Part shown: positions 34,889 to 45,240 of the stretch, piece by piece | Layout of the letters: every line of letters begins with the position of its first letter | Position numbering within the stretch: position 1 is the first letter of the stretch | Assembly (NCBI GenBank): GCA_022606135.1 | Contig: JABYQN010000002.1 | Coordinates: 2,976,001 to 3,040,000, forward strand | Length of the DNA stretch: 64,000 nt | Direction of reading: 5' to 3' | Source: Fomes fomentarius | Taxonomy: Eukaryota; Basidiomycota; Agaricomycetes; Polyporales; Polyporaceae | Notes under the pieces: model-generated | What the model was told of the DNA's origin: nothing | What the model saw: only the letters and a program-made list of their open reading frames with translations | Database searches by the model: none | Translations under genes and position numbers: made by a program

Positions 34889-36664
34889 TTACGCCTGCCT
34901 CTTGGTCATCCGGTGGAAAGTCAGACCCTGCTGCGCCAATCCCAGGGAGACAGCCATCTCCTCGTGAATATCTTCCTCCTCCGACGTGACGGCCTGCTGG
35001 AAGACGATCGAGAGCTCCGTTTCGCTGCGAATTCTGTCCAGCTCCGCTGGCTCGGCGCGATGTGTATTGATGTCGGGCATGTACACCTTCTTGATCGGCA
35101 CCCCGAGTTTCTTGCGCGCTACGACGAGCGAAGAGATATCGTCCTTCTTCTGCAATTGGAAGAATACGGTGTCGAGCAGGGGTACAAGGACTGGGGGCTT
35201 CATCTCCTCGTCGCCGTGCGTCTCCTTCCACTTCTGCGCGTAGACCTCCTTCTCCTCCTGCGTCCAGAACTTGGTCGGGTCCTCGCTGAACGCGTCGATG
35301 AGGAATCGCTTCGTCTCCGCGATCTTGATCATCTTGAGACGCGGCATGGCCTCGAGCCAGCGCACTACCTTGCGGAGGTGCTCCTGCGACGTCGGCATCT
35401 CCACCGTCCACATCGCCAGGATGCGCAACGCGGGGAAATTGCCGATCGTCAAATCGATAAGCTGAGTGTAGTCCTGCCCACTGAGGTGCATGAGCGAAAG
35501 GCTCATGACGCCCGGTGCGTAAAAGTGCCCCAGGATGTACAGCGCGTACAAGCAGCTGATGTCCCCGATGAGCAAGTCACGAAGGTTTGGCAGGTAGATG
35601 CGCTTCAATAACGAGAGGCGACCCGGTGCCCACTGAGGGCCCGCCGCATCAAGGGATAGCTTGTAGAGAGCCGGAGAGGCCTCGAGCATCTGAGTCCAAC
35701 GCGCAGAAGTCGGACAGGACTGAATAGACATACGACGAAAGTCGATAGTCCGCAAGTTGACTAGGGGAAGCTTCATCCAGTCTAAAGGGATGCCGTTGAG
35801 GGAAAGCCAACGCAGCTTGGGAGTGGGGAACGTGCTAAGCGGAATGAGACCGCCAGTCCCGTTGGCCTTCTCGGGCGGCCAGAGATACGGAGCCCCAGAG
35901 CGGTGCACCTCGTAGCGCTCCAATAAAGCGGGATAACCGGCGGTCGAGAAACGGGTAACGAACCGCTCTGCGACTTCCATCTTCTCGAGCAGTACGACAA
36001 GGATCCTAACCTGAGATATCTTCGGGAGGATCGCGTCGAGGATAAGGTCGATCTGGGGGATGGTGATGGTGGAATGGTTCGCGTTGTCCTCCCCTGGTTT
36101 CTTCTCCCTTTCGTTGATGCGGATATCCAAGGGGGCCGTACCGGCACGCTCGATGAAGGTGAAGGAACGGCTCCACGGGAAGGCATCGCGGAACCAGATG
36201 GAGTTCCAGAGTGTCTGGTCACCGATGGCGACTTGGCGGAACCGCCTGCAGACCCAGGAGATGTGCAAACGATGGAGATTGGCTTGGTCCGCGCCGTGGG
36301 AGCTCCAGACGACGTAGCGGAAGATGGCGGTGAGGATCTCGGTGGGGAGATCGAGGACGGGGAAGGTCATGCAGAGTAGAAGCTTACGCTTATACAGAGT
36401 GCCCGCGAGCTCCCGGTCTATCTCGTCGCTCACACGGCCCTCAGCAACAGTTCTGGCACGTAGAGCGTCGAGCTCGAACATGCGAGACCTGAATACCTGC
36501 AGGCGAGCCCTCAACATGTCCCTGTCGGTACCGCCGACGGGCTCGCCGACGGTCTCCAGGTATTTCTTGATGAGCCAGTCATTGTTCCACTGTGCGAGAG
36601 GACTTGGATCACGGCTGATAGGGTGGCTGGCCGGAAGCGGCGTGAGGAAGTCTTGAGTGGACAT
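34889..36664 (-). CDS. F-box protein (intronless)
   Basis: One uninterrupted frame of 591 residues starting MSTQDFLTPLPASH. A predicted helical or coiled stretch (RARLQVFRSRMFELDALRAR) precedes the F-box at residues about 100-160 (LDLPTEILTAIFRYVVW, ISWVCRRFRQVAIGDQTLWN). The remaining 430 residues have irregular leucine-rich segments (KLRWLSLNGIPLDWM, LRILAMWTVEMP). This is the common Agaricomycete F-box architecture; the F-box would bind Skp1 in an SCF ubiquitin ligase and the rest would select targets, which are unknown. It belongs to a large lineage-specific family and is not close to the other F-box genes in this window. Confidence 0.85.
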   Translation of the reverse strand: MSTQDFLTPLPASHPISRDPSPLAQWNNDWLIKKYLETVGEPVGGTDRDMLRARLQVFRSRMFELDALRARTVAEGRVSDEIDRELAGTLYKRKLLLCMTFPVLDLPTEILTAIFRYVVWSSHGADQANLHRLHISWVCRRFRQVAIGDQTLWNSIWFRDAFPWSRSFTFIERAGTAPLDIRINEREKKPGEDNANHSTITIPQIDLILDAILPKISQVRILVVLLEKMEVAERFVTRFSTAGYPALLERYEVHRSGAPYLWPPEKANGTGGLIPLSTFPTPKLRWLSLNGIPLDWMKLPLVNLRTIDFRRMSIQSCPTSARWTQMLEASPALYKLSLDAAGPQWAPGRLSLLKRIYLPNLRDLLIGDISCLYALYILGHFYAPGVMSLSLMHLSGQDYTQLIDLTIGNFPALRILAMWTVEMPTSQEHLRKVVRWLEAMPRLKMIKIAETKRFLIDAFSEDPTKFWTQEEKEVYAQKWKETHGDEEMKPPVLVPLLDTVFFQLQKKDDISSLVVARKKLGVPIKKVYMPDINTHRAEPAELDRIRSETELSIVFQQAVTSEEEDIHEEMAVSLGLAQQGLTFHRMTKRQA

Positions 36665-38875
36665 CTGTCAGAGGAAAGGGGGATGAGGAGAAGCAAGCAC
36701 GCGAGAAATTGCGGGACGCACTATGAGAGATTCGATGGACTATCTGTATGTTTACGTGCGCAAGGGGCTGAGTGGGGAATATGTGGGCAACCAGAGAAGC
36801 GGGCCTATCGTTTATGTAGGGGAGAGGGGGGTCGCAGGAGAGTCGAAGCTGGCTACGGTTGAGGACGAGGCGACTTGACGACCTTGTGAAGCCACAGAGG
36901 CGATGCGCTTGTACTTTCTGCAAGCATGAATGGGCGATCGATATGAGTCGCGGAGTGCAAGTCAGACGGTGGAGAGCGTGCGCCATCACTAACCAAACAA
37001 TTCTGTTTGCCACTGTGGGCGGCCCTCCTGCCATACGCGTCTTAGTCACACGCTCCCTACTCAACAAAATACAAATCTGTCTCACTCACCAATGTTTCCT
37101 CTTAACCCGAATGAGAGCGCGTTGTATGCGGAGTGCGAGACTTGGTGTTGTCAAAGCTACGAGGAGGTGATGTGTACGATGACACCCTGCACTCAAGCTG
37201 CTCGGTGTCGGCCGTTTCGTCTTGGCTCTTCTCTCGCTTCTGAGGGAAATTTCGTTCACCAGGACGGCTTCTGGGGCTTTTATCCCCTCTAAAAGGGAGG
37301 CAAGTTTGTTTATTGTTCTCGTCCGAATACACCCTTAACGGTAACACCCCACCAGCAGGGCGGCCTGTGATCCACATGGGAAGGAAGGACAAAGTCAGTG
37401 TCGGCGTTCTGTTCCAATGACGGCACTTCGATGCATGTGCAGGCCGCAGACAGACCTAGTAGAGGTTCCTCAGGTGCGAGGCGCACACGGCCCCAGACAA
37501 AGCTAGCACTGGCAAGCTGGCGTATCTGCAGTATTATCCGGCGTCTCGGAGGATCTATTATGCAGCCCTTCTGGTCAGTTCCGCCTATCCTTGAACGGCG
37601 TACAAAAATGTGCAAACTCACTCAGGCGGGGCACGCTGGTGAGGTGAGTCCAGCACAGACACGGCCCGGTTCATCCTAGTCGGCAACAAGCGCCCGCGCT
37701 TGATATTTGCTTCCGCGAGGCTGACAGCAAGTGTCTCAGCAATTCAAACCAGTGGCTAAAGGCTCCTTCGGTGCCCACGAGCCAGAAAACATATGTAAGA
37801 CGCTGTCGTCTCATCTGCGACCTCCGACAAAAACTTGGTGCACGCTTTCATGACTCAAAAATTAGGGGCCAGTGGCAGTCGGGGTGGGCACTACTAGGGC
37901 TGCTCCCGCGTTCCCCGCAGATGCAGTGGTCTTAGGATCTGGCCTTCAGTCCAAATGCTCCGAATGTCCACGAGGGCCGCTTGCGGGAATTTACCGAGTG
38001 GCACACTAAGCCCTAATTCTCGCAAGGCACGATGCTTCCACCGCCTCAGCACCCCTTGCTATAATCACACACGCAGTCTATAATCACACACGCAGTCTAT
38101 AATCACACACACAGTCATCGGACGCCGTTCATGAGTATGATGGCGAGGAGATCCGCAGAACCAAACCCTAGATGTGACTTTGAGTGTGGACGAATTTATG
38201 TGCCTATACGCCGTCTGATCATACCCACGGAATTTTCGCAACCAGGAGCCTCTACCTACCTTCACCTGGACGCGCATTCTCACAGATATAATGAGTTTGG
38301 GATTAAGAAGAACTGTAGCACCTCGATTTGGTCACGGCCTGTCGAGCTTGCCTCGCGACAAACTCCAAGCTTCGATCCATGACTCACACAACCACTCGCA
38401 CTCGTCACATCGGTGACCCGTAAGAGCCAATCTGCTGTGAAGGATATCGAGATCCTGCCGGCAGACGATCATGCGATCAAAGATGTCACTGAACTGTAGC
38501 CGAGTGGCACAACAACTGCCGCCAGCCCCCTTGTACACTACCCTCCTCGCCCCAGCTTGCCCCCCGTTGCTTTCTTCAATGCACCGCCGCGGACGAAAAT
38601 ACAACACAGCACTGCTTATTCATTACCACTGCGCGAGACAACACATCGGAGTACAGGGCACAGAACGCTTACCTTCTTATGTGCACTACACTACGTACGT
38701 CTGCTAGGGTACTACTACGGACGAGCAAGAGAAAGGGGCATAGACGAGAAAGAGAGAACGCGACCTACAGCAATAATCATACAACATATTTGTGGATAAC
38801 TGAGCCATAAACAAGCAGAAAGCACGGCATCGTGTATCTTACACTCGAGAGACAATAGTGGACGCGAGCATAGCC
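36665..38875. other. 2.2-kb gene-poor intergenic region
   Basis: Between the F-box promoter and the 3' end of the PB1 gene. Open frames of 60-158 codons exist on both strands but none resembles a protein family or shows codon structure I can defend. The only repeat is the 19-bp triplet at 38060-38116. Confidence 0.5.
38060..38116 (+). repeat. 19-bp tandem repeat, three copies
   Basis: The unit tataatcacacacgcagtc occurs at 38060-38078 and 38079-38097, and a third copy at 38098-38116 differs by one base (g to a). A small minisatellite in non-coding DNA. Confidence 0.95.
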
Positions 38876-41432
38876 TCACTTAGCCCTAGTGCCAGAACCG
38901 GACGCCTGCGGAGTCTCGTGGCGAGAAGATGATTCCTGCACAAGGTCCTCGACGATCTCTGTGACGATCGAGTCCTCGCGCTCCTTGCTTACCTCACCGC
39001 CGTTGCGCGAGACCAGCGTTTCAACCTTTGAGGTCAGGACCGGGTACTTGGCAGACGTGAAGCCCATCTGTAGGACAAAGCAAGGTCAATAATGCTCATA
39101 CCAGAACGGGCAGACAATAGGGTACACGTACATCGCCAAGGCGTCTGACTATGGAGTCAGCAGCTGCAGCGCGCCCTGCTTGCGTGCTCGTCCCAGACCC
39201 GCCGAAGGTGCCCCATGATGCATCACGGCGATGACCAACACCGTGCATCGTGTGCGACCTGCGCGGCACGCTGTAGAGCTCAAGCTGGGGGAACGGACCA
39301 CGGGCATTGCTAACAATTTGGGGTGCCTCGTTGGAAGAGTTACCTTGAGGGCCCGCGTTGGAGGGTTCTCCCACTGGGCGCACAACAGGCTCCTGTACAT
39401 CCGGCGGGCTGATTGGACTATCATGAAGCTCAAGGTCCTGCATCTCACTGATGAATGGATCGAGACGATGATCAGCTCGAAATATAGAGAAAGGGTGATG
39501 CACGATGACATACCTATCCATCGAAACGTTCATCCTGCGCTTCTTTCGCTCCTCCCTGACATGACGATACTTCTCCTTCTCGGCGATGTAAGCCTCCTTG
39601 GCGGCCTGAAGCGATTTCTTCGCTGCATCAGGAGACTCGAGGCTCGTGACACCATACATGGAGACCTCGACATCTTCACCGCTAGTATTCGGACGCGGAG
39701 GAAGTGGAGGGACCGTATCGGCCCAGTTGGCGTCGTGGTGATGGTATGAGCGCCAGCCATGGGGATCGGCGAAGGGGTCATCGTAGCCCCAATTACCTGA
39801 ATGGCGGTGCGTATGTGATGGGCCGAATGGCGGTCGACCAGACGGGCCATGAGGGGACTGTCCAGGATGGTATTGTCCGAATAGGCCCCGCGGAAGTGGC
39901 GGTGGCGGGAAGGGAGGGGGACCATGGCCTGCAGGCGGCGGCGGCGGACCGTGAGCATGGGGTGGCGGAGGTCGCGGAGGTGGACCAGGGGGTGGAGGAG
40001 CACCAGGAGGAGGCGGAGGACCAGGAGGCGGTGGGAACTGCCTGAAAGGAGGTGGACCTGGAAAAGGACCATGTCTCTCGCCCCATGGCAATCCGAACGA
40101 GCCCCACGGCGGCGGACGATGGCGCCCATGGCCGCCTCGGCCGTGAGCACCAGCCCAACCATAGTCCCAACCGGGGCGCCTCTCGCGCGCAGGCGTAGAC
40201 GTGGTCGGTTCACCCCCGGAGGTGTTAGGATCACCAACTTGTGTGGCTGTTATGTCCGCGATGACACGAATCACATTGCCAATGGCTTCCGCGACTCTGC
40301 GACCAGCAACTTCTTCGGCGGAATGTCTGCCATCAACTGCCATCTGTCGCATCTCGTCGGCGCCCATGATAGCGCTGCGACGGATTTCCTCTGCAGTGCG
40401 AGCGACTTGTTCACGGTGGGTTTGCCAGTACGTACCATCCGAAGCGTTGCGGACGATGTTACGTATGCCCTCAGAGAGTTCCGGATGGGAAGCTAAAATG
40501 CCGGACAAGGCACTGAGAAGGCTAGCGACGTCATGCGCAATATTCGATGACGGCGCGGGGTTGTCGTCGAGATTCGGGAGAGGAGGGTCATCATGCTGCG
40601 CCTCGGCAGGCCTTTCGGCGGGAGGGGGCGTCCTTGATTTCGGCGTAGGAGTGCGTGGACCAAGGGAAGTGGAAGTGCGACTACGGCTGCCGCGCCTACG
40701 GAAGACCGCGTCTGTGCTAGCGTTGTTATTGTTGTTGACCGACACGACATGAATGGGATGCTTGGCTCCGGGTTCGGCTGCAAGAAGGGACTGCGTGGAA
40801 GAAATGGTGTCCGGAGTTTCCGGACGAGCTCTGCTCTTGCCCTTGTCAACAGTCGGCATGGGTATGAGGGTGACCTCAGGGAAAGTGTCCGTGGAGTCCG
40901 TGGTCGTAGATGCCCGACGCTCATCTTGGGCCCGCTGGGCGGACTGAGAGACACTGTCTGCGTCGCTGTCAAGCACCTCGACGTAGGCGTGGGTCGGGGC
41001 CGTGAAGAGATTGCCCAGGCCGTTAGGAATGGGCTGCCATCCGTCTTCCACCTCCATTTCAAAGAGCACGGGGGCAGAGCGGCCGAACGTATTACGATAG
41101 TTCATCGCGGAGGCAGTGCGCGGTGTCTCAGGAAGGGGCTTATCGTTGCGGAAAGCGTCGAGGTCGCGCACATTGAATTTGACGAGAGCGACTTCACCGT
41201 CGTTCCCTTGCATAGCAGCGGACTGGTAGTAATCCCGGAGCTCCTCCTCGGAACTGAGCGTTACTTCGTCTCCGTCGATATCAATGTACGAGACGCCGAT
41301 ACTTTCGGTTGGAATGTCATACAACGACTCGATCTTGGCGGCGAGCGCGGCCCAAGAAGGCTTGTCCGGAAAGTTGATGCGACGGACGAGTCCATCAGGA
41401 GGTTTGGAGAACTTGAACTGGATGGGAGGCAT
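38876..41432 (-). CDS. PB1-domain protein with proline-rich centre and UBA-like tail
   Basis: The start at 41432 reads MPPIQFKFSKPPDGLVRRIN. Residues 1-90 are a PB1 domain with an OPCA motif (YIDIDGDEVTLSSEEELRDYY), a protein-protein interaction fold that pairs acidic and basic partners. The middle is Ser/Thr-rich, then strongly Pro/Gly/His-rich (39850-40080, PPPPG repeats). Introns of about 68 nt (39449-39516) and 60-70 nt (39068-39131) precede the last exon, which continues RRLGDMGFTSAKYPVL and ends ASGSGTRAK; MGF with following helices resembles a UBA domain. PB1 plus UBA is the frame of p62/Nbr1 autophagy receptors, but no ZZ finger or FW domain is visible. Function is therefore only suggested. 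About 800 residues. Confidence 0.75.
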
Positions 41433-41717
41433 ATGGATGAGGTGAAGAGGATAGAGTTGGAGCTCTGTATATATAGAATTACAGAGAGAGTGTGCTAGAC
41501 AATTCGAACTCCGCTGCGCAGTGTACGATCGAGAATTCCGCAGTAGGCGCCGCTGCGCTATAGGCCCTGCCTCCATCGGGTCCGAGTTGGCACATCCCTG
41601 CTCAAGTGCATAGTATAGCAGCAGTCACGTCATACGGACTCAATTGCATCTACCGAGATATCTTACAAGATGTGAGCACTGCGGCGTAGTTCTACTCTCA
41701 CTGACTACACGAATTCC

Positions 41718-43285
41718 CTAAGCGAAGATAGCAAGTCTGGGGTCGAGATCGACAGGGTCGTTGAGCTGCGCAAATGGATTTCTCAGTACGCAATCTCGAG
41801 GACGAGAAACCATGTCAACTTACTCGGAGGTTGATGTTGAGCGAACTGATCTGCGCAATCTCTGCCTCGGACAACTCGAAGGAAGTGACCGCCAGGTTCT
41901 GGACAAGACGATCATGGTTGTTCGATTTCGGAATGACGGCAAGACCCCTCTGGATTGCCCAGCGAAGCAGAACCTGAGCAGTGGCTATGGAACGAACTCA
42001 GCGGACTCTCCCTCGACGCGAACGGTGAGAACTCACTTTTCTGATTCTTCGACGCAATGCTGCTAACAACGTCATGCTCGAGAAGACCAACGATATTCTT
42101 GTTGAAGCCAAGCTCGACGTAGCTCTGAGGGCCGAAGGAGGAGTACGCTGTGACAGCCAGGCCGAGGAGCTTGGCGTACTTAACGAGGGGCTCCTGAGTC
42201 AAGTATGGGTGGATCTCGACCTGAAGGACCTGTGGCTCAATGCGGGCATAACGGTGGACATCCAAAAGGAGTGATCCTTGCGCGTTGCTAAGAGTCCCAA
42301 TTCATCTCAGCTGCCCCCAGCTGCCGCGCTTTTTACACGTACCTCAAGCCGATGTTTTTTGCCAAACCTTTGTCGACGAACTTCTCGATCTCAGTCCACG
42401 TTTCCTGGAAGGGAACGTTGACTGCCAAGTGATCAGCCAATCGCGCTTAGTGAAGTGTTGAAAGCACATACTGGGGTGGATCTTGCCGTCAACACCCCAC
42501 CATTCCTGTGGGAATTTGGTCTTGGGGTCAATGTACTCCAGAGAGACAGGGAAATGAACGAGGAAGAGGTCGAAGTAGTCGAGGCCCCAGAGATCCAGTG
42601 ACTTCCTTGCACCCTCCTCGACCTTAACTCCAAGTCAGTAGGCTGAATATGAAGCCCCAACGAAGGGTCACATACGCGCTCCTTTTCGTGGTACGTGTTC
42701 CACAGCTACATGCCCATAATGTCAGTGTCAAAATGAGTGTTGGAGGATGTCCTAGCAAACCTTGGAAGTGATCCCTTCATGGATGGTGAGTGATATTACG
42801 ATATACATCATGTTAGGTCAGTTACTCACAGACATCCTCGCGCTTCACGAGACCATCCTTGATGGCGCGGGCGAGACCCTCACCAGCCTCCTTCTCGTTA
42901 CCGTAATCGAGAGCAGCATCGAAGAGACGATAACCCTCCTGAATCGCTTTGTAGACGGTCTGCACATAAGATAAGGCTCGGCGCAAGGAGCGATTATTGA
43001 TAGCTGTCTAGAGACGCACGTCTGCGCAAGTCTCCTTGTTGACCTGTTACCGAAGACGTCAGGCGATAGAATGTTAGACAGAATTCACCGGACGTACCTT
43101 CCAGAGACCGAAGCTAATAACGGAGAAGACAGCTGTCAAAATTGCCTTTCTGACGCGTCTGGAAACTGCTCACCCTACAAGAGGCATCTGCACGGCACAC
43201 ACCCGATAAGCGAGCTGGACGCAGTAAGAAAAGAGTGTGCAACTACCTTCGCGCCAGTGCGCTTGAGGGTGACAGTGGTGGCCAT
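41718..43285 (-). CDS. Aldo-keto reductase, D-xylose reductase-like
   Basis: An NAD(P)H-dependent reductase of AKR family 2, close in layout to Gre3/Xyl1, which reduces xylose and other aldoses. Landmarks: MPLVGFGLWKVN, the catalytic Tyr in [13 protein letters not shown], the Lys in TSKLWN, His in [10 protein letters not shown], substrate loop [31 protein letters not shown], and cofactor motif IPKSNNHDR, where Asn in SN is typical of dual NADH/NADPH reductases. C-terminus LDPRLAIFA. Splicing is unusual: exons of 14 (43174-43187), 16 (43098-43113), 24 (43020-43043) and 14 nt (42761-42774) are needed to assemble the N-terminal third. Roughly 325 residues. It is head-to-head with the ketopantoate reductase gene, 349 bp between the starts. 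Confidence 0.9.
42761..43187 (-). other. Microexon series in the aldo-keto reductase gene (14, 24, 16, 14 nt)
   Basis: Exons 43174-43187, 43098-43113, 43020-43043 and 42761-42774 each have clean AG/GT neighbours on the minus strand. Read in order with their long neighbours they give [19 protein letters not shown] and, for the last, V-W-I-T-S-K, which ends on the catalytic Lys. Confidence 0.85.
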
Positions 43286-43634
43286 GACTGGAGATGGGAG
43301 ATGTGAGAGATAGAAAGACAAGAGTGGGGGCCCGCCGGGGAACAGAGGGGGCTATTTGAGGGTGCGCGAGAGCGGGGGCCGGTGCGAGGGACGCTTGAGG
43401 CGGGCCGCGGGTGAGGGAAGAGAATATCGATGCTCATCGTGGACTCATCGATGCACACCGGTCAAATGATATCATCCTCTGCTACCTCGGGCACTCCTCG
43501 GCTAATCCCCCTTTCTTGAGCAACTGCCGTATTGGGGCTCGGCGGGATCTTCCAGGCAATTTGCCGCCCCGCGTCTCCGCTTCCGTCCTCCGCGTGCCGC
43601 CCTCTTCGCCCGCCCGCTCGCCCGCCGTCTGTCG
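43286..43634. promoter_or_regulatory. Divergent promoter, aldo-keto reductase (-) / ketopantoate reductase (+)
   Basis: 349 bp between opposed start codons. It carries a GC-rich stretch and two ATCGATG copies near 43425 and 43447. No recognised factor site. Confidence 0.5.
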
Positions 43635-44939
43635 ATGCACATCCACGTCGTCGGCCTCGGCGCAGTTGGCTCCTTCGTTGCCTTCCATCTCCGCCGCACC
43701 CTCGCTCCCAAGCACTCCGTCGTCGCTCTTCACCGCAAAGAGTCCGCCCCTGCTGTCTACCAGGGGCCCCATGGCTGGTCCGTCATTCTTGAGGCCGACC
43801 GCGTCACCCACACCCAAGATGGTATCGTCCATCTCTCCTACAGCTTGTTCAGCAACAAGGACCACAAGAAGATACTGCCGTCGCTAAGGAGCGTCGGTCA
43901 GCGGCGCGGCGACTTCAGGCTCCCTCTGTCCCGCCACGGTGATGCTCATGGCATACTTCGGTTGGCCGCACCAATCAACACCCTCATTGTAACAACCAAG
44001 GCTTTCGCTGTACCTTCCGTCATGTGGGCCCTCCGAGAATACATCACTCGAGACACGACCATCGTCTTGTTGCACAACGGCATGGGTGTGCACGAGCATC
44101 TTGTACGCCATATTTTCGATGTTCCCCGTGATCGCCCCAACTTCGTTCTCTGCACGAACACACACGGACTGTACCGCAAAGACCTCTTGCACGTTGTACA
44201 AACTGGCGTCGGCGAGATTCAGCTCGGTATCGCCCCCGATCCGCTGGGTCGCAACTACGAGGAGGCCATGCTCGCCGGAGACGGTCAGAGTCCCTACCCG
44301 GAACTTTCTCTGGACGACATCGCAAACTCCACAGACAACAGCGCTTCAAATGCACGGTACATCAATCTCCGGAACACGATCACTGCTCTGACGAGTGCTC
44401 GTGCGCTCGGTGCGACATGGAGACCGTATCGCGACGTGCTCACGGGAATGCGAAGGAAACTTACGGTCAACGCACTCGTAAACCCTCTCACTGCGCTTCT
44501 TCAGTGCAAGAACGGGGACGCACTCAACCCGCCCCATGGCCGCTGGGTCATGAAACGCATATGCGAGGAAGCAGAGACGGTCTTCAAGGCGCAGTACGAG
44601 AGCGAGAACAAGGCGCGACACGGGGCATACCTGGAGATGATGAAGAACAGGCCAGAAGCCGAGGAGCCTCCCCCTCCCCCTTCCCCCATACCTTTTCCCC
44701 ATAGTCTCACAGCCAGTTCTCTGGGGCAGGAGGTTGAGCGGATTGTCGAACAGACGAAGCACAACTACTCGTCCATGTACCATGACTTGAAGCACGACAG
44801 GCCAACGGAAATCGAGTACATCAACGGCCACATACGCGGACTTGCGCAACTATATAACAAGTCTGCCTTGGTGAACGAAACTCTGTACCAGTTGGTCAAG
44901 ATGCGCTCTGCTTATCCATTCGTGGCGAAGCCGTCGTAG
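43635..44939 (+). CDS. 2-dehydropantoate 2-reductase (ketopantoate reductase)
   Basis: It reduces ketopantoate to pantoate with NADPH on the route to pantothenate and CoA. Intronless, 434 residues, starting MHIHVVGLGAVGSF with the Rossmann GxGxxG. The catalytic Lys lies in VTTKAF, followed by LLHNGMG (conserved Asn-Gly-Met), then the C-terminal domain with LTVNALVNPLTALL and the late motif THNYSSMYHDL / EIEYINGHI carrying the Ser/Asn/Glu cluster of this family. A Pro-rich loop (EEPPPPPSPIPFPHS, about residues 345-360) is inserted in the C-terminal domain, making it longer than bacterial PanE (about 300 residues) and similar in size to fungal Pan5-type enzymes. Confidence 0.92.
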   Translation: MHIHVVGLGAVGSFVAFHLRRTLAPKHSVVALHRKESAPAVYQGPHGWSVILEADRVTHTQDGIVHLSYSLFSNKDHKKILPSLRSVGQRRGDFRLPLSRHGDAHGILRLAAPINTLIVTTKAFAVPSVMWALREYITRDTTIVLLHNGMGVHEHLVRHIFDVPRDRPNFVLCTNTHGLYRKDLLHVVQTGVGEIQLGIAPDPLGRNYEEAMLAGDGQSPYPELSLDDIANSTDNSASNARYINLRNTITALTSARALGATWRPYRDVLTGMRRKLTVNALVNPLTALLQCKNGDALNPPHGRWVMKRICEEAETVFKAQYESENKARHGAYLEMMKNRPEAEEPPPPPSPIPFPHSLTASSLGQEVERIVEQTKHNYSSMYHDLKHDRPTEIEYINGHIRGLAQLYNKSALVNETLYQLVKMRSAYPFVAKPS

Positions 44940-45240
44940 CATTGATGACTACGACCGCTATGTTGATACCACGGTTCGTATCTTAACTCGTATCAGGCAG
45001 GCGGACTTTCTCTGATCCCCGTCACAGAGATCCTGCTCCGTCAGGATGTGCCCGCACTCTATTTGACCAGGCCCCTCCGCCCCCTCCGCTGAGGCTGTTG
45101 TCTGATCTACCCACCTCAGCTTCCTCTAACATGTTGCTATCGCTATCGCTGCATCTCAAAAGTCGCCATACATCCCCGTAATCTAGAAGACATAGAACAC
45201 TGTAAAACAGCTAGTCAAAGTAGGACGCAACTGTAATCCA
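44940..45240. other. Convergent 3' spacer
   Basis: Tail-to-tail spacer after the ketopantoate reductase and the FBXO21-like gene; nothing else seen. Confidence 0.5.

Noticed and set aside
34913..35611. 232-codon plus-strand frame
   Set aside because: Antisense shadow of the intronless F-box gene.
40749..41498. 249-codon plus-strand frame
   Set aside because: Shadow of the PB1-domain coding sequence on the minus strand.
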